Source: Mesorhizobium sp. B2-3-12 (GTDB lineage: Bacteria > Pseudomonadota > Alphaproteobacteria > Rhizobiales > Rhizobiaceae). Taken from it: a stretch of 64,000 nt of DNA. The notes beneath the pieces are model-generated. The model was not told the origin of the DNA and did not search any database. It saw only the letters and a program-made list of their open reading frames with translations. The stretch lies in NCBI RefSeq assembly GCF_006442205.1, contig NZ_VFVR01000003.1, forward strand, positions 558,001-622,000. Reading direction: 5' to 3'. Shown here in pieces: positions 54,049 through 63,548 of the stretch. Numbering within the stretch: the stretch's first letter is position 1; the number at the start of each line of letters is the position of its first letter. A program made the position numbers and the translations under genes.

Positions 54049-55052
54049 GCCGCGGCCGGAACTTCCAGCAGCCGGTCGGCCGCGGCGGCGACCTGGCCGA
54101 CTTCCATTGTTCTGAGGCAATTGAGGTGGCCGAGCGGACATATCTTCTGGTGGCAAGGCGAGCAGGACAGGCCGAGCCAGACCAGTTCGCGCCGCTCCGC
54201 CAGTGGCGGCGTGTTTTCAGGCGAGGTCGAGCCGTAGACGGCAACGATCGGGGTGCCGACAGCGGCCGCGACATGCATCAGCCCGCTGTCGTTGGAGACC
54301 GCGAGCCGCGCCGCGGCGATCAGGTCGATGGCGTCCTCCAGCCGCGTCTGGCCTGCGAGGTCGACGATGCCGGGGGCCAGCGCCGCGATTTCGGCCGTCA
54401 CATCGCGGTCGTTCTTCGAGCCGAACAGGGCGACCTTCAAGCCCTTGCCCATGAAGTCACGGGCAAGGCCGGCATAGTGTTCGCTTGGCCAGCGCTTGGC
54501 CGGGCCGAACTCGGCACCGGGCATCAGCGCCACGAATTCCTGCGGCGCCAGTCCGAAACGCTCAAGCAAGCTGGCCTGGTTCTTCGGATCCACGGTCAGC
54601 CGGGGCGCGCGGAAGTTGCCGCCCTGGGCGAGGCCGAAATAGGCTTGCGCGGTGCGCCGTTTCACGGCGTCGGGCAAGGGCACGATGTCGGTGAGCAGGC
54701 CATAGCGCATTTCGCGCAAATTGCCGAAACGGCGCGGAATGCGGGCAAAGAACGGGATCAGCGCCGACTTCCAGCTGCCCGGCAGGACATAGGCCATGTC
54801 GTAGCGGCCGCGCAGCAGGCGGCCGAAACGGCGGCGATGGCTGAATTCGAGCGCGCCGGGCTTCAGCGGAAAGTCGATCTGCTGGCGGATTTCAGGCATG
54901 CGCTTGACCAGAGGTGCCGCCCAGGCCGGCGCCAGCACATCGATCGCGGCGTCGGGATGGAGTTCCTTCAGCGCCGAGAACAGGCACTGCGCCATCACCA
55001 TATCGCCCACCCAGCGTGGGCCGATCACGAGGATCGTTGGGCTTTCAGCCAT
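54045..55052 (-). CDS. waaF: Lipopolysaccharide heptosyltransferase II
   Basis: 335 residues of GT9: [28 protein letters not shown], the heptose-phosphate region [13 protein letters not shown], and [31 protein letters not shown]. Adds the second heptose of the inner core. Overlaps hldD by 28 bases upstream and waaC by four downstream. Confidence 0.93.
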   Translation of the reverse strand: MAESPTILVIGPRWVGDMVMAQCLFSALKELHPDAAIDVLAPAWAAPLVKRMPEIRQQIDFPLKPGALEFSHRRRFGRLLRGRYDMAYVLPGSWKSALIPFFARIPRRFGNLREMRYGLLTDIVPLPDAVKRRTAQAYFGLAQGGNFRAPRLTVDPKNQASLLERFGLAPQEFVALMPGAEFGPAKRWPSEHYAGLARDFMGKGLKVALFGSKNDRDVTAEIAALAPGIVDLAGQTRLEDAIDLIAAARLAVSNDSGLMHVAAAVGTPIVAVYGSTSPENTPPLAERRELVWLGLSCSPCHQKICPLGHLNCLRTMEVGQVAAAADRLLEVPAAA

Positions 55053-55975
55053 TCGACATAGTCTCTGACGCCAGTTTCGACGCTCCGGAATTGACCGTTA
55101 TAACCGGCCCCGCGCAAGCGGGACATATCGGCCTGGGTAAAACTCTGGTAGCTGCCCTTGAGGTGGTCGGGGAATTCTATGAACTCGATCTCGCCCTTGC
55201 CCAGCGTGTCGATGACCGTTTCGGCGATGGCGCGGAAGGGCTGGGCGCGGCCGGTGCCGCAATTGAAGATGCCGCTCGCGCCACGCTTCCACAGCCACAG
55301 ATTGACGTCGGCGACATCGCCGACATGGATGAAGTCGCGGCTCTGTTCGCCGGGACCAAAACCGTCATAGGCGCCGAACAGCTTCGGGTTTTCACCGCGC
55401 TCGACCTGGTTGAACAGGTGGAAGGCGACCGAGGCCATGGCGCCCTTGTGCGCCTCGCGCGGGCCATAGACGTTGAAGTAGCGCAGGCCGGCGACCTGCG
55501 AATGATCGCTGTCGAAGACGGTTCGCCTGACATAGTCGTCGAAGAGCTTCTTCGAATAGGCATAGACGTTGAGCGGCCGCTCCAGCGCCGGCTCCTCGCG
55601 AAACTCGGATCCGCCGCCATAGACCGAGGCCGAGGAGGCGTAGAGGAAGGGCACGCGCAGCGCCTGGCAGGCATGCAGCAGCCGTTTCGAATAGGCGTAA
55701 TTCACCTCCATCATGAACTTGCCGTTCCACTCGGTGGTGGTCGAGCAGGCGCCCTGGTGGAACACGGCCTCGATGCGGCCGAGCGAGCCAGCCTCCATGC
55801 GGCCCAGGAAATCATCCTTGTCGAGATAGTCCGATATTCTGAGATCGGCGAGGTTGGCGATCTTGTGGCCATCGGTGAGGTCGTCGACGACCAGTATGTC
55901 GTCGTGGCCTTCCGCATTCAGCGCGGCGACGATGTTGGAGCCGATCATGCCGGCGCCGCCCGTGACGATGATCAT
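55025..55975 (-). CDS. hldD: ADP-L-glycero-D-manno-heptose 6-epimerase
   Basis: 316 residues of the NAD(P)-dependent epimerase family: [16 protein letters not shown] at the N terminus, YAYSK (catalytic Tyr/Lys pair), [12 protein letters not shown] in the substrate region. Converts ADP-D-glycero-D-manno-heptose to the L-glycero form used by WaaC and WaaF. First gene of the minus-strand unit. Confidence 0.93.
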   Translation of the reverse strand: MIIVTGGAGMIGSNIVAALNAEGHDDILVVDDLTDGHKIANLADLRISDYLDKDDFLGRMEAGSLGRIEAVFHQGACSTTTEWNGKFMMEVNYAYSKRLLHACQALRVPFLYASSASVYGGGSEFREEPALERPLNVYAYSKKLFDDYVRRTVFDSDHSQVAGLRYFNVYGPREAHKGAMASVAFHLFNQVERGENPKLFGAYDGFGPGEQSRDFIHVGDVADVNLWLWKRGASGIFNCGTGRAQPFRAIAETVIDTLGKGEIEFIEFPDHLKGSYQSFTQADMSRLRGAGYNGQFRSVETGVRDYVEWLKAQRSS

Positions 55976-56112
55976 GAAGGCCTCTGGTTGCGTACGATTC
56001 CGGTCCTTATAAGGGAGGCTGGCCGGGCTGTCGACAAAGCAGGATCCGTGATTAAGCCCAAAGCTGCTGTCTAGGGAGTCGCCATAGGCTGCTTGCTGAC
56101 AATCACATCAGG

Positions 56113-56172
56113 CCAGCGCCGCCCCTCATCCGCCTGCTGGCACCGGCTGGCAGGTGAGGGGCAGCGCCGACG
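56113..56172. repeat. Short derivative of palindromic element (type A copy 4)
   Basis: CCAGCGCCGCCCCTCATCCGCC and GGTGAGGGGCAGCGC keep the outer ends of the family but the interior CTCCCC/GGGGAG pair has been lost. It lies upstream of the LysE-like gene. Confidence 0.6.
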
Positions 56173-56276
56173 CCTGAAAAAGGTTAGGATGACCAATTCG
56201 AAGATACCCACATCTGCTATCGCCAATATGAAGCAAGGCGCAGCCTGTCAGAGACGCAATTATCAAGGGACAAGAA

Positions 56277-56909
56277 ATGCCGTCGACCGAACTGCTGATC
56301 GCTTTTTTCGCCACCACGGCGATCTTCGCCTATATCCCGGGCCCGGCGATGCTCTATGCCGCCGCGCAGACCATGGCGCGCGGGCGCTGGTCGGGGCTGA
56401 CGGCGGCACTCGGCATTCATCTGGGCGGCTATGTGCATGTCTTTGCCGCCGCCGCCGGCCTGTCGGTGCTGTTCCACGCCGTGCCGCCGCTCTACATGGC
56501 GGTCAAGCTGGTCGGCGCGCTGTACCTGATCTGGTTGGGGGTCTCGCTGTTTCGCAAGCGCGTGGAGGGCGACGTGGCGTTGCCCGCGATCGAGCGCAAG
56601 TCGGCGCGGCGCGCGTTCTTCGAGAGCATCACCGTCGAGGTGCTCAATCCCAAGACCGCGATCTTCTTCATGGCGTTCCTGCCGCAGTTCATCGATGCCT
56701 CGGCGGCGTTCCCGGTGTGGCTGCAATTCGTCGTGCTGGGCACCATCGTCAACCTGATGTTCTCCTCGGCCGATGTCGTCTGCGTGTTCCTGGCCGGCCT
56801 CGTGATCGGCCGGCTGCGGCGTTCGAGCCGGGCACAGCGGCTGATGCAGCGGGCCGGCGGCGCGGTGCTGGTCGGGCTTGGCGTGCACGTCGCCTTGCAG
56901 AAAAGCTGA
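56277..56909 (+). CDS. LysE family translocator
   Basis: 210 residues with five to six membrane helices and the LysE pattern IAFFATTAIFAYIPGPAMLYAAAQTMARGRWSGL, and FFESITVEVLNPKTAIFFMAFLPQFID. Exporter of amino acids or related small molecules. ATG at 56277 follows GGGACAAG. It lies between the two heptose gene units but has no obvious role in LPS. Confidence 0.88.
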   Translation: MPSTELLIAFFATTAIFAYIPGPAMLYAAAQTMARGRWSGLTAALGIHLGGYVHVFAAAAGLSVLFHAVPPLYMAVKLVGALYLIWLGVSLFRKRVEGDVALPAIERKSARRAFFESITVEVLNPKTAIFFMAFLPQFIDASAAFPVWLQFVVLGTIVNLMFSSADVVCVFLAGLVIGRLRRSSRAQRLMQRAGGAVLVGLGVHVALQKS

Positions 56910-57044
56910 CCTCTCCGGGATTGCCTTCGCCCCGGCGTTGCGCTGTGCCGAATTGCGGTATATCGGCAGGCATGACCGACCGGCCTCGCAAATCTGGTGT
57001 TTCGACCTATCTGAGATCGGCGTTTCCCGCGCGTGGCAGATGAC

Positions 57045-58538
57045 ATGATCAAGCACAATCCGCCTTCTCCCGAGCCCCTGCACCGCGCCATCGCGCGCTT
57101 TGGCGACGTTGCCGTGCTGGTGGTCGGCGACATCATCCTCGACCGCTTCGTAAATGGCGTCATCGAGCGGATCTCGCCCGAAGCGCCGATCCCGGTGCTG
57201 CATGGACGCGGCGAAAGCTCGGCCATGGGTGGCGCCGGCAATGTCGTGGCCAACATCGTGTCGCTTGGCGCGCGCGCCATTCCGGTGTCGGTGATCGGCA
57301 CTGATCCCGCCGGCGACAGCCTGGTGCGGATGCTGGGCGAGCTTGGCGCCGAGACAGTGGGCCTTGCGCAGCAGCGCGGCCGCATGACCTCGTCGAAGAG
57401 CCGCTTCAGCGCGCTCAACCAGCAGGTGCTGCGTTTCGACGAGGAAGAGATCAAGCCGCTCGGCGCGGCGGAACGGGCGGAGCTGATCCGCCGTTTCCGG
57501 GATGCGCTGGAACAGGCGGACATCGTCGTCCTGTCCGACTATGGCAAGGGCATCTTGCTGGACGGCGTCGCCGCCGAGCTGATCGCCATCTGCCGCGAGG
57601 CAGGAAAGCCGGTGCTGATCGATCCGAAGGGCCGCGACTATGCGCGCTATGCCGGAGCGACCGCCGTCACGCCCAACCGCAAGGAACTAGGCGAGGCCGT
57701 TGGCCGCGCGGTGTTCGGCGATGAGGAGATCGTGGCGGCGGCGCGCGAACTGATTTCGGCGCATGGCTTCGAGTTCGTCGTCGCCACACGCAGCGAAAAA
57801 GGCATGAGCGTGGTCGGGCCCGACGAGGCAAGCCACATCGCCACCCAGGCGCGCGAGGTGTTCGACGTCTCTGGCGCCGGCGATACGGTGATCGCGACCT
57901 TCGCGCTGGCGCTTGCCGCCGGCGCCGATCCTGTCGCCGCCGCCGCCATCGCCAACGCCGCCGGCGGCGTCGTGGTGGGAAAACGCGGCACGGCGCGGCT
58001 GAGTGTCGAGGAACTTACCGGCGCGCTGTTTCGCTCGCATGGTCCGACCGCGCACAAGGACGCCATCCTCGACGCCGCCTCGGCCGCGCGCATGGTGGCG
58101 GCGTGGAAGGCGGAGGGCCTGAGCGTCGGCTTCACCAATGGCTGCTTCGACATCCTCCATGCCGGCCATGTCAGCCTGCTGCACGCGGCGCGCAGCCAGT
58201 GCGACCGGCTGGTGCTCGGGCTCAACAGCGATGCCTCCGTGCGGCGGCTGAAAGGACCGGGCCGCCCCGTCAACGACCAGCATGACCGCGCCTGCGTGCT
58301 GGCAGCACTCGCCTCGGTCGATGCCGTCATTGTCTTCGAGGAGGATACGCCGCTGGCGCTGATCGAGGCGCTTCTGCCCGACATACTGGTCAAGGGCGCC
58401 GACTACACGGTCGACACCGTGGTCGGTGCCGATGTGGTGCAAAAGGCGGGCGGGCGCGTCGTGCTGGTCGATCTCGTCGCCGGCAAGAGCACCACCGGCA
58501 CCATCGGCAAATTGCGCGCCGGTGGCGCCACCAACTGA
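57045..58538 (+). CDS. hldE: Bifunctional heptose 7-phosphate kinase / heptose 1-phosphate adenylyltransferase
   Basis: 497 residues: N-terminal ribokinase-like domain (VVGDIILDRFVNG, SGAGDTVIATFALALAAG) phosphorylates D-glycero-beta-D-manno-heptose 7-phosphate; C-terminal cytidylyltransferase-like domain (TNGCFDILHAGHV, GLNSDASVRRLKGPGRPVN) adds AMP. The fused form is usual. ATG at 57045 is assumed; GTG at 57033 (MADDMIKHN) is an alternative. It starts the plus-strand heptose operon. Confidence 0.94.
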   Translation: MIKHNPPSPEPLHRAIARFGDVAVLVVGDIILDRFVNGVIERISPEAPIPVLHGRGESSAMGGAGNVVANIVSLGARAIPVSVIGTDPAGDSLVRMLGELGAETVGLAQQRGRMTSSKSRFSALNQQVLRFDEEEIKPLGAAERAELIRRFRDALEQADIVVLSDYGKGILLDGVAAELIAICREAGKPVLIDPKGRDYARYAGATAVTPNRKELGEAVGRAVFGDEEIVAAARELISAHGFEFVVATRSEKGMSVVGPDEASHIATQAREVFDVSGAGDTVIATFALALAAGADPVAAAAIANAAGGVVVGKRGTARLSVEELTGALFRSHGPTAHKDAILDAASAARMVAAWKAEGLSVGFTNGCFDILHAGHVSLLHAARSQCDRLVLGLNSDASVRRLKGPGRPVNDQHDRACVLAALASVDAVIVFEEDTPLALIEALLPDILVKGADYTVDTVVGADVVQKAGGRVVLVDLVAGKSTTGTIGKLRAGGATN

Positions 58539-58546
58539 GGGATCTC

Positions 58547-59119
58547 ATGTCTGAACTGAACGACTATCTGGTCCGCTCGGCGGCCGCCATCACTGCCACG
58601 GTCGAGCGCGATCTGACCGGCGAGATGGAGCGGGCGGCGAGCGCCGTGGTGACGGCGCTTTCCCAGGGAAAGGCCTTGCTGGTCTGCGGCAATGGCGGCT
58701 CGGCCAGCGACGCCATCCATATCGCCACCGAACTGGTCGGCCGCTTCCTCAAGGAGCGCAAGGCCTACAATGTCATCGCGCTGCCCGCCAACGCCGGGAT
58801 GCTGACCGCCTGGGGCAATGATTACGGCTTCGACACGGTGTTTTCGCGCCAGGTCGAGGCGCATGGCGCGGCCGGCGGCGTGCTTTTGGCGATCTCGACC
58901 AGCGGCAATTCGCCGAGCATCCTCGCCGCCGCCGAACAGGCGCGTATGATGGACATGACGGTGATCAGCCTGACCGGCGACACTGGCGGCAAGCTGAAGC
59001 CGCTCACCGACATCCTGCTCAACGTCCCCTCGACCTCGACGCCTATCATCCAGCAGGGCCATCTGTGCCTCTACCACTATCTGTGCGAGGTGGTCGAAGC
59101 GCGCCTGTCGAATGGCTGA
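58547..59119 (+). CDS. gmhA: Sedoheptulose 7-phosphate isomerase
   Basis: 190 residues with a SIS domain: VCGNGGSASDAIHIATELVGRF, and ISTSGNSPSILAAAEQARMMDM. Converts sedoheptulose 7-phosphate to D-glycero-D-manno-heptose 7-phosphate, the first step of the path. Eight bases after hldE; overlaps gmhB by eight. Confidence 0.93.
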   Translation: MSELNDYLVRSAAAITATVERDLTGEMERAASAVVTALSQGKALLVCGNGGSASDAIHIATELVGRFLKERKAYNVIALPANAGMLTAWGNDYGFDTVFSRQVEAHGAAGGVLLAISTSGNSPSILAAAEQARMMDMTVISLTGDTGGKLKPLTDILLNVPSTSTPIIQQGHLCLYHYLCEVVEARLSNG

Positions 59120-59765
59120 CAGGATCGGCACACCGCACCCGCTGACCGAACCCGGCCTGTGGGTAGAGCGGATCGGCGGCAGGGTTTTCCCGGCACGATC
59201 ACCGGCGCTGTTCCTCGACCGCGACGGCACCATCAATGTCGACACCGACTATCCCAGCGATCCGGCCGAAATCGAGCTCAGGCCAGGGATGCTGCCGGTG
59301 ATCGCCGCCGCCAACCGGTGCGGCATCCCGGTGGTCATCGTCACCAACCAGTCCGGCATCGCGCGCGGCTATTTCGGCTGGGACGTCTTCGCCAAAGTGA
59401 ACGGCCGCGTGCTCGAACTGCTGCATAGGCAAGGTGTGTTCGTCGACATGGTCCTGGCCTGCGCCTATCACGAGGCCGGTGTCGGGCCGCTCGCCATCGC
59501 GGACCACCCGATGCGCAAGCCCAATCCAGGCATGCTGATCGAGGCGGGCAGGCGCCTTGATCTCGATCTCCGGGGTTCCCTGATGGCAGGCGACAAGCTG
59601 GCGGATATGCAGGCGGCCCGGCGCGCCGGCCTAGCACAAGGCTGGCTGGTCGACGGCGAGGCGGCCTTCCAGCATGGCTTCGCCATCAGGCGCCTGCATG
59701 ACGACCACGATCTCGGCGGCCTCACCGCCGCCATCGAGACGCTCGTTGGGGATCGCGGGGATTGA
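59112..59765 (+). CDS. gmhB: D-glycero-beta-D-manno-heptose 1,7-bisphosphate 7-phosphatase
   Basis: 217 residues of the HAD phosphatase family (FLDRDGTINVDTDYPSDP, with catalytic Asp pair; VTNQSGIARGYF; GDKLADMQAARRAG). Removes the 7-phosphate before adenylylation by HldE. The gene overlaps gmhA by eight bases and ends the plus-strand operon. Confidence 0.92.
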   Translation: MADRIGTPHPLTEPGLWVERIGGRVFPARSPALFLDRDGTINVDTDYPSDPAEIELRPGMLPVIAAANRCGIPVVIVTNQSGIARGYFGWDVFAKVNGRVLELLHRQGVFVDMVLACAYHEAGVGPLAIADHPMRKPNPGMLIEAGRRLDLDLRGSLMAGDKLADMQAARRAGLAQGWLVDGEAAFQHGFAIRRLHDDHDLGGLTAAIETLVGDRGD

Positions 59766-59769
59766 GGGT

Positions 59770-60564
59770 CTACAGCTGATCGTCGCGCCGCGAGGCTTCG
59801 TAGAGCTTGGCCTCGGTGGCGAAGGAATAGATCATCACCGACATCGAGTAGACGAAGCCATGCCGGCCACACAGGAAGTAGCGCTTGGCCAGGTAGAATT
59901 TCAGGAAATTGCCGAGCGGCGACAGCACCAGCCGCACCAGGCCGGGCTTCTTGCCCCTTTCGACCAGCGTGGCAACCTTGAGGCTGGAGTAGGTGTTGGC
60001 CCTTGCCAGGTCCTCCTCGACGGTCACTTCGCGGCGATGCAGGATCACACCGTTGTCGATCGTGCGGGTCTCGCCCGGGACCTCGAACGATTCATGCACC
60101 CGCAGGCTCAGATCCATGGTGGCCTTATCGCGGCGGAAGAGACGCATCAGCCGGTTGTGCAACACCCAGCGGTGCGCATAGCCGTAGCCCTTCAGCTTGT
60201 CGCGGCGTCTTATGTACCATCCATCCACGGCGTCGTTCCCAGGCCCTATCGCGGCGATGATCGATTGCCGCAGCTCATCGTCGACGGCCTCGTCGGCCTC
60301 GATCGCAAGGCACCATGGCTGCGTGGCATGATCGAGCGCGAATTGCCGCTGCCGCGGAAAGCCCGGCCAGTCATTGTGAATCAACCTTATCGGATAGCCC
60401 TTGGTGATAAATTCCCGGACGATGTCCAGGGTGCCGTCCGTGGAACCAGAATCGACGACGATGATCTCGGCACAGAAGTCGACGCTGTCGAGGCATGGGC
60501 CGATCATGCCAGCCTCGTTCATGCAGATGATAAGCACCGAAATCGGGCTTGCAAATCGAGTCAT
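59770..60564 (-). CDS. Family 2 glycosyltransferase, WaaE/KdtX-like
   Basis: 264 residues of GT2: ICMNEAGMIGPCLDSVDFCAEIIVVDSGSTDGTLDI holds the nucleotide-sugar site and AIEADEAVDDELR the metal-binding DxD-type region. WaaE-like enzymes add glucose to the first heptose of LPS core, which fits the position next to gmhB. ATG at 60564 follows AAGGGGACC; upstream frame is not credible. Confidence 0.85.
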   Translation of the reverse strand: MTRFASPISVLIICMNEAGMIGPCLDSVDFCAEIIVVDSGSTDGTLDIVREFITKGYPIRLIHNDWPGFPRQRQFALDHATQPWCLAIEADEAVDDELRQSIIAAIGPGNDAVDGWYIRRRDKLKGYGYAHRWVLHNRLMRLFRRDKATMDLSLRVHESFEVPGETRTIDNGVILHRREVTVEEDLARANTYSSLKVATLVERGKKPGLVRLVLSPLGNFLKFYLAKRYFLCGRHGFVYSMSVMIYSFATEAKLYEASRRDDQL

Positions 60565-60617
60565 GGTCCCCTTCCCATGGCGGATTCTCCCGGAATTCAT
60601 GCTGCTCGCGCCATTTG

Positions 60618-60675
60618 TTCTCAAGCAATTCCGGGCGGAAAACCGTTACATATTTTTCCTGGAACTGCTTGAGAA
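60618..60675. repeat. Palindromic repeat related to type B
   Basis: TTCTCAAGC (60618-60626) pairs exactly with GCTTGAGAA (60667-60675), flanking the core TTCCGGGCGGAAAACCGTTAC in outline. The same TTCCxxG..GGAAxCTGCTT core occurs in the other type B copies, here with a different outer stem. Confidence 0.6.
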
Positions 60676-60803
60676 GCCAGTCAAGCGCCTAGTCAAGCAG
60701 TGAAGTTCGGCAGAGCCTTGTACATCAGCGTCTTTCGAATACCAACGCGGCACCGGTGTGGCGAACCTCTGGAACTCGCCAGCGCACGGGCGTTCGCCCG
60801 GCC

Positions 60804-61283
60804 TCAGGGCCGCTCGAACGAGACCAGCCCTTCATCCTTGACACGGCGGATGGTGAGGGCGGTGCGAACCGTGTCGACATTCGGCGTCGAGGTCAGTTCC
60901 TCGATGACGAAGGTCTGGAAGGCACCGAGGTCGCTGGCCACGCAATGCAACAGGAAGTCGGACTCGCCCGACACCATCCAGGCATCGCGCACGATCGGCC
61001 AGCCGCGCGTGCGCTCTGCGAAGATACGCAGTTCGGCATCGGCCTGGTGATGCAGCCCGACGAGGCAGAAGGCGACGACATCGAGGCCCAGCGCCGGGGC
61101 GTTGAGCAGCGCGCGATAGCCCCGAATGATGCCGGCTTCTTCCAGCCGCTTGACCCGGCGCAGGCAGGGCGGGGCCGAAATGCCGACGCGGTTCGACAGC
61201 TCGACATTTGTCATGCGCCCGTCCGACTGGAGCTCGCGCAGGATCTTCCAGTCGATGGCGTCGAGGTCGGCCTTGAGTGGCAT
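60804..61283 (-). CDS. Lrp/AsnC family transcriptional regulator
   Basis: 159 residues: N-terminal helix-turn-helix (DAIDWKILRELQSDGRMTNVELSNRVGISAPPCLRRVKRLEEAGIIRGYRALL) and a RAM-type C-terminal effector domain. Such regulators respond to amino acids. It is read away from trxB with 264 bases between. Confidence 0.93.
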   Translation of the reverse strand: MPLKADLDAIDWKILRELQSDGRMTNVELSNRVGISAPPCLRRVKRLEEAGIIRGYRALLNAPALGLDVVAFCLVGLHHQADAELRIFAERTRGWPIVRDAWMVSGESDFLLHCVASDLGAFQTFVIEELTSTPNVDTVRTALTIRRVKDEGLVSFERP

Positions 61284-61547
61284 GAGGGTTCTCGATGATC
61301 AGGTTGCGCAAGAATCTTTCGCGATTTTGTAATTAAACGACTTTTGTGTCGATGCCAGCCCTCGTCAACGCGATTCTGGAACGGTAACGAAAGCGGCCGT
61401 CGCGCGAATATCCACATGGGGCCGAAGCTTTCCGGGGACGACGGCCCGTTCGTCTTGCTGGCGTGATTGGCAACCCTTACATTAAGCACGACATTCCACG
61501 TCTTTTTTCCAAGGCACACCCGTTTGTCTGCCCCGCAGAGGCTCTAA

Positions 61548-62522
61548 ATGACCACCAAGCACGCGCCTGTTCTCATCATCGGTTCCGGCCCGGCCGGCTA
61601 CACGGCGGCGGTCTATGCCGCGCGCGCCATGCTGAAGCCGATGCTCGTCGCCGGCCTGCAGCAAGGCGGCCAGTTGATGATCACCACCGATGTCGAGAAC
61701 TATCCCGGCTTCGCCGATCCGATCCAGGGGCCGTGGCTGATGGAGCAGATGCTCAAGCAGGCCGAGCATGTCGGCACCGACATCATCAACGACATCATCA
61801 CCGAGGTCGATCTCAACGTGCGGCCATTCCGTGCCAAGGGCGACTCCGGCACGACCTACACGGCCGATGCACTGATCATCGCCACCGGCGCGCAAGCCAA
61901 GTGGCTGGGCATTCCGACCGAGCAGGACTTCATGGGCTTCGGCGTTTCGGCCTGCGCCACCTGCGACGGCTTCTTCTATCGCGGCAAGGATGTCGCGGTG
62001 GTCGGCGGCGGCAATTCGGCGGTGGAAGAGGCGCTCTATCTGTCCAACCTCGCCAAGAGTGTCACCGTCATCCACAGGCGCTCGGACTTCCGTGCCGAGC
62101 GCATCCTACGTGAGCGCCTGTTGAAGAAGGACAATGTCCGCGTCATCTGGGACACGATCGTCGACGAGATCACCGGGCGGCCGGGCAAGGCACCGCTGCC
62201 GCCTTCGGTCGAAGGGCTGAAGCTCAGGCATGCCGTGACCGGTGCCGAGAGCCACCTCAAGATCGACGGCGTCTTCGTGGCCATCGGCCATGCGCCCGCG
62301 GTCGAGTTGTTCGCCGGCAAGCTGAAGCAGAAGCCGAACGGCTATCTGTGGACGGCGCCGGACTCGACGCGTACCGACGTGCCTGGCGTGTTCGCCGCCG
62401 GCGACGTGACGGACGATATCTACCGCCAGGCGGTGACGGCGGCCGGGCTCGGCTGCATGGCCGCGCTCGAAGCGGAAAAGTATCTGGCCGGCATCGAGGT
62501 GCATCGCGAAGCAGCGGAATAG
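61548..62522 (+). CDS. trxB: Thioredoxin reductase
   Basis: 324 residues. Dinucleotide-binding GSGPAGYTAAVYAAR (N-terminal FAD), redox-active C136-A-T-C139, NADPH site GGGNSAVEEALYL, and FAD tail GDVTDDIYRQAVTAAGLGCMAAL. Reduces thioredoxin with NADPH. A LysR gene follows by 92 bases. Confidence 0.97.
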   Translation: MTTKHAPVLIIGSGPAGYTAAVYAARAMLKPMLVAGLQQGGQLMITTDVENYPGFADPIQGPWLMEQMLKQAEHVGTDIINDIITEVDLNVRPFRAKGDSGTTYTADALIIATGAQAKWLGIPTEQDFMGFGVSACATCDGFFYRGKDVAVVGGGNSAVEEALYLSNLAKSVTVIHRRSDFRAERILRERLLKKDNVRVIWDTIVDEITGRPGKAPLPPSVEGLKLRHAVTGAESHLKIDGVFVAIGHAPAVELFAGKLKQKPNGYLWTAPDSTRTDVPGVFAAGDVTDDIYRQAVTAAGLGCMAALEAEKYLAGIEVHREAAE

Positions 62523-62614
62523 GGGCGCTTGCAAAACTGTTAAAAAAACGGCTTAGAAACGCCGTGTAAAAGCCTGATTTTTCATTCAAACGCCAACCGG
62601 AACGAGGGGAAGTC

Positions 62615-63511
62615 ATGGCGTTGGACTGGGATAAGCTACGCGTGTTTCACGCTGCGGCGGAAGCGGGGTCGTTTACGCATGCGGCCGAGACGCTGCATCT
62701 GTCGCAATCGGCAATCTCGAGACAGGTCAGCGCGCTCGAACATGATGTCGGCGTGCCGCTGTTCAACCGCCATGCACGCGGCCTGGTGCTGACCGAACAG
62801 GGCGAGATGCTGTTCCGCACGGCGCATGACGTGCTGATGAAGCTGGAAACCATCAAGTCGCGGTTGACCGAGACCAAGGACCGGCCGTCCGGCGTGCTCA
62901 GGGTGACGACGACCGTCGGTCTCGGCGCGGGCTGGCTGACCGAGCGGGTGCAGGAGTTCATCGAGCTCTACCCCGAAATCAGCCTGCAGCTGATCCTCGC
63001 CAATGAGGAGCTCGACCTCACCATGCGCCAGGCCGATTGCGCCATCCGGCTGCGCCAGCCGCAACAGCCGGACCTGATCCAGCGCCGTCTGTTCACCGTG
63101 CATTTCCATCTCTACGCCGCCCCATCCTACGTCGCCAAGTATGGCAAGCCGGGCTCGATCGCAGAGTTGAGAAGCCATCGCATCGTCACCTTTGGCCTGC
63201 CTGTGCCGTCGCATCTGTCGGAGTTGAACTGGCTGGAGACGGTCGGTGATTTCGAGAGCGGCCGGCGCGTGCCGACACTGCAGATCAACGACATCCTGTC
63301 GATCAAGCGCGCCGTGCAGGGTGGCGCCGGCATCGCCATGCTGCCGGATTATGTGATCAGCAAGGATTCCGGCCTGGTGCAGCTTCTGCCGGAGACCGAG
63401 GTGCCGTCCTTCGACACCTATTTCGCCTATCCCGACGCGATGAAGAACCAGGCCAAGCTGCACGTCTTCCGCGACTTCATCATCGCCAAGGCGCGTAGCT
63501 GGTCTTATTGA
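62615..63511 (+). CDS. LysR regulator, LsrB/VtlR-like
   Basis: 298 residues. The N terminus MALDWDKLRVFHAAAEAGSF and the SRQVSALEHDVGVPLFNRHARGLVLTEQGEMLFRTAHDVLMKLETIKSRL stretch, from memory, match the LsrB/VtlR group of rhizobia and Brucella, which control redox balance, LPS genes and small RNAs. The place directly downstream of trxB supports it. GAGGGGAAG lies upstream of ATG at 62615. Confidence 0.9.
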   Translation: MALDWDKLRVFHAAAEAGSFTHAAETLHLSQSAISRQVSALEHDVGVPLFNRHARGLVLTEQGEMLFRTAHDVLMKLETIKSRLTETKDRPSGVLRVTTTVGLGAGWLTERVQEFIELYPEISLQLILANEELDLTMRQADCAIRLRQPQQPDLIQRRLFTVHFHLYAAPSYVAKYGKPGSIAELRSHRIVTFGLPVPSHLSELNWLETVGDFESGRRVPTLQINDILSIKRAVQGGAGIAMLPDYVISKDSGLVQLLPETEVPSFDTYFAYPDAMKNQAKLHVFRDFIIAKARSWSY

Positions 63512-63548
63512 CCCGCGACCGGCTGCCGCTCATCCTCTTGTCGTCATG

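Noticed and set aside
62541..62570. Rho-independent terminator for trxB
   Set aside because: On the plus strand the stem is followed by GTAAAAG, not a T-run; the T-run is on the opposite strand.
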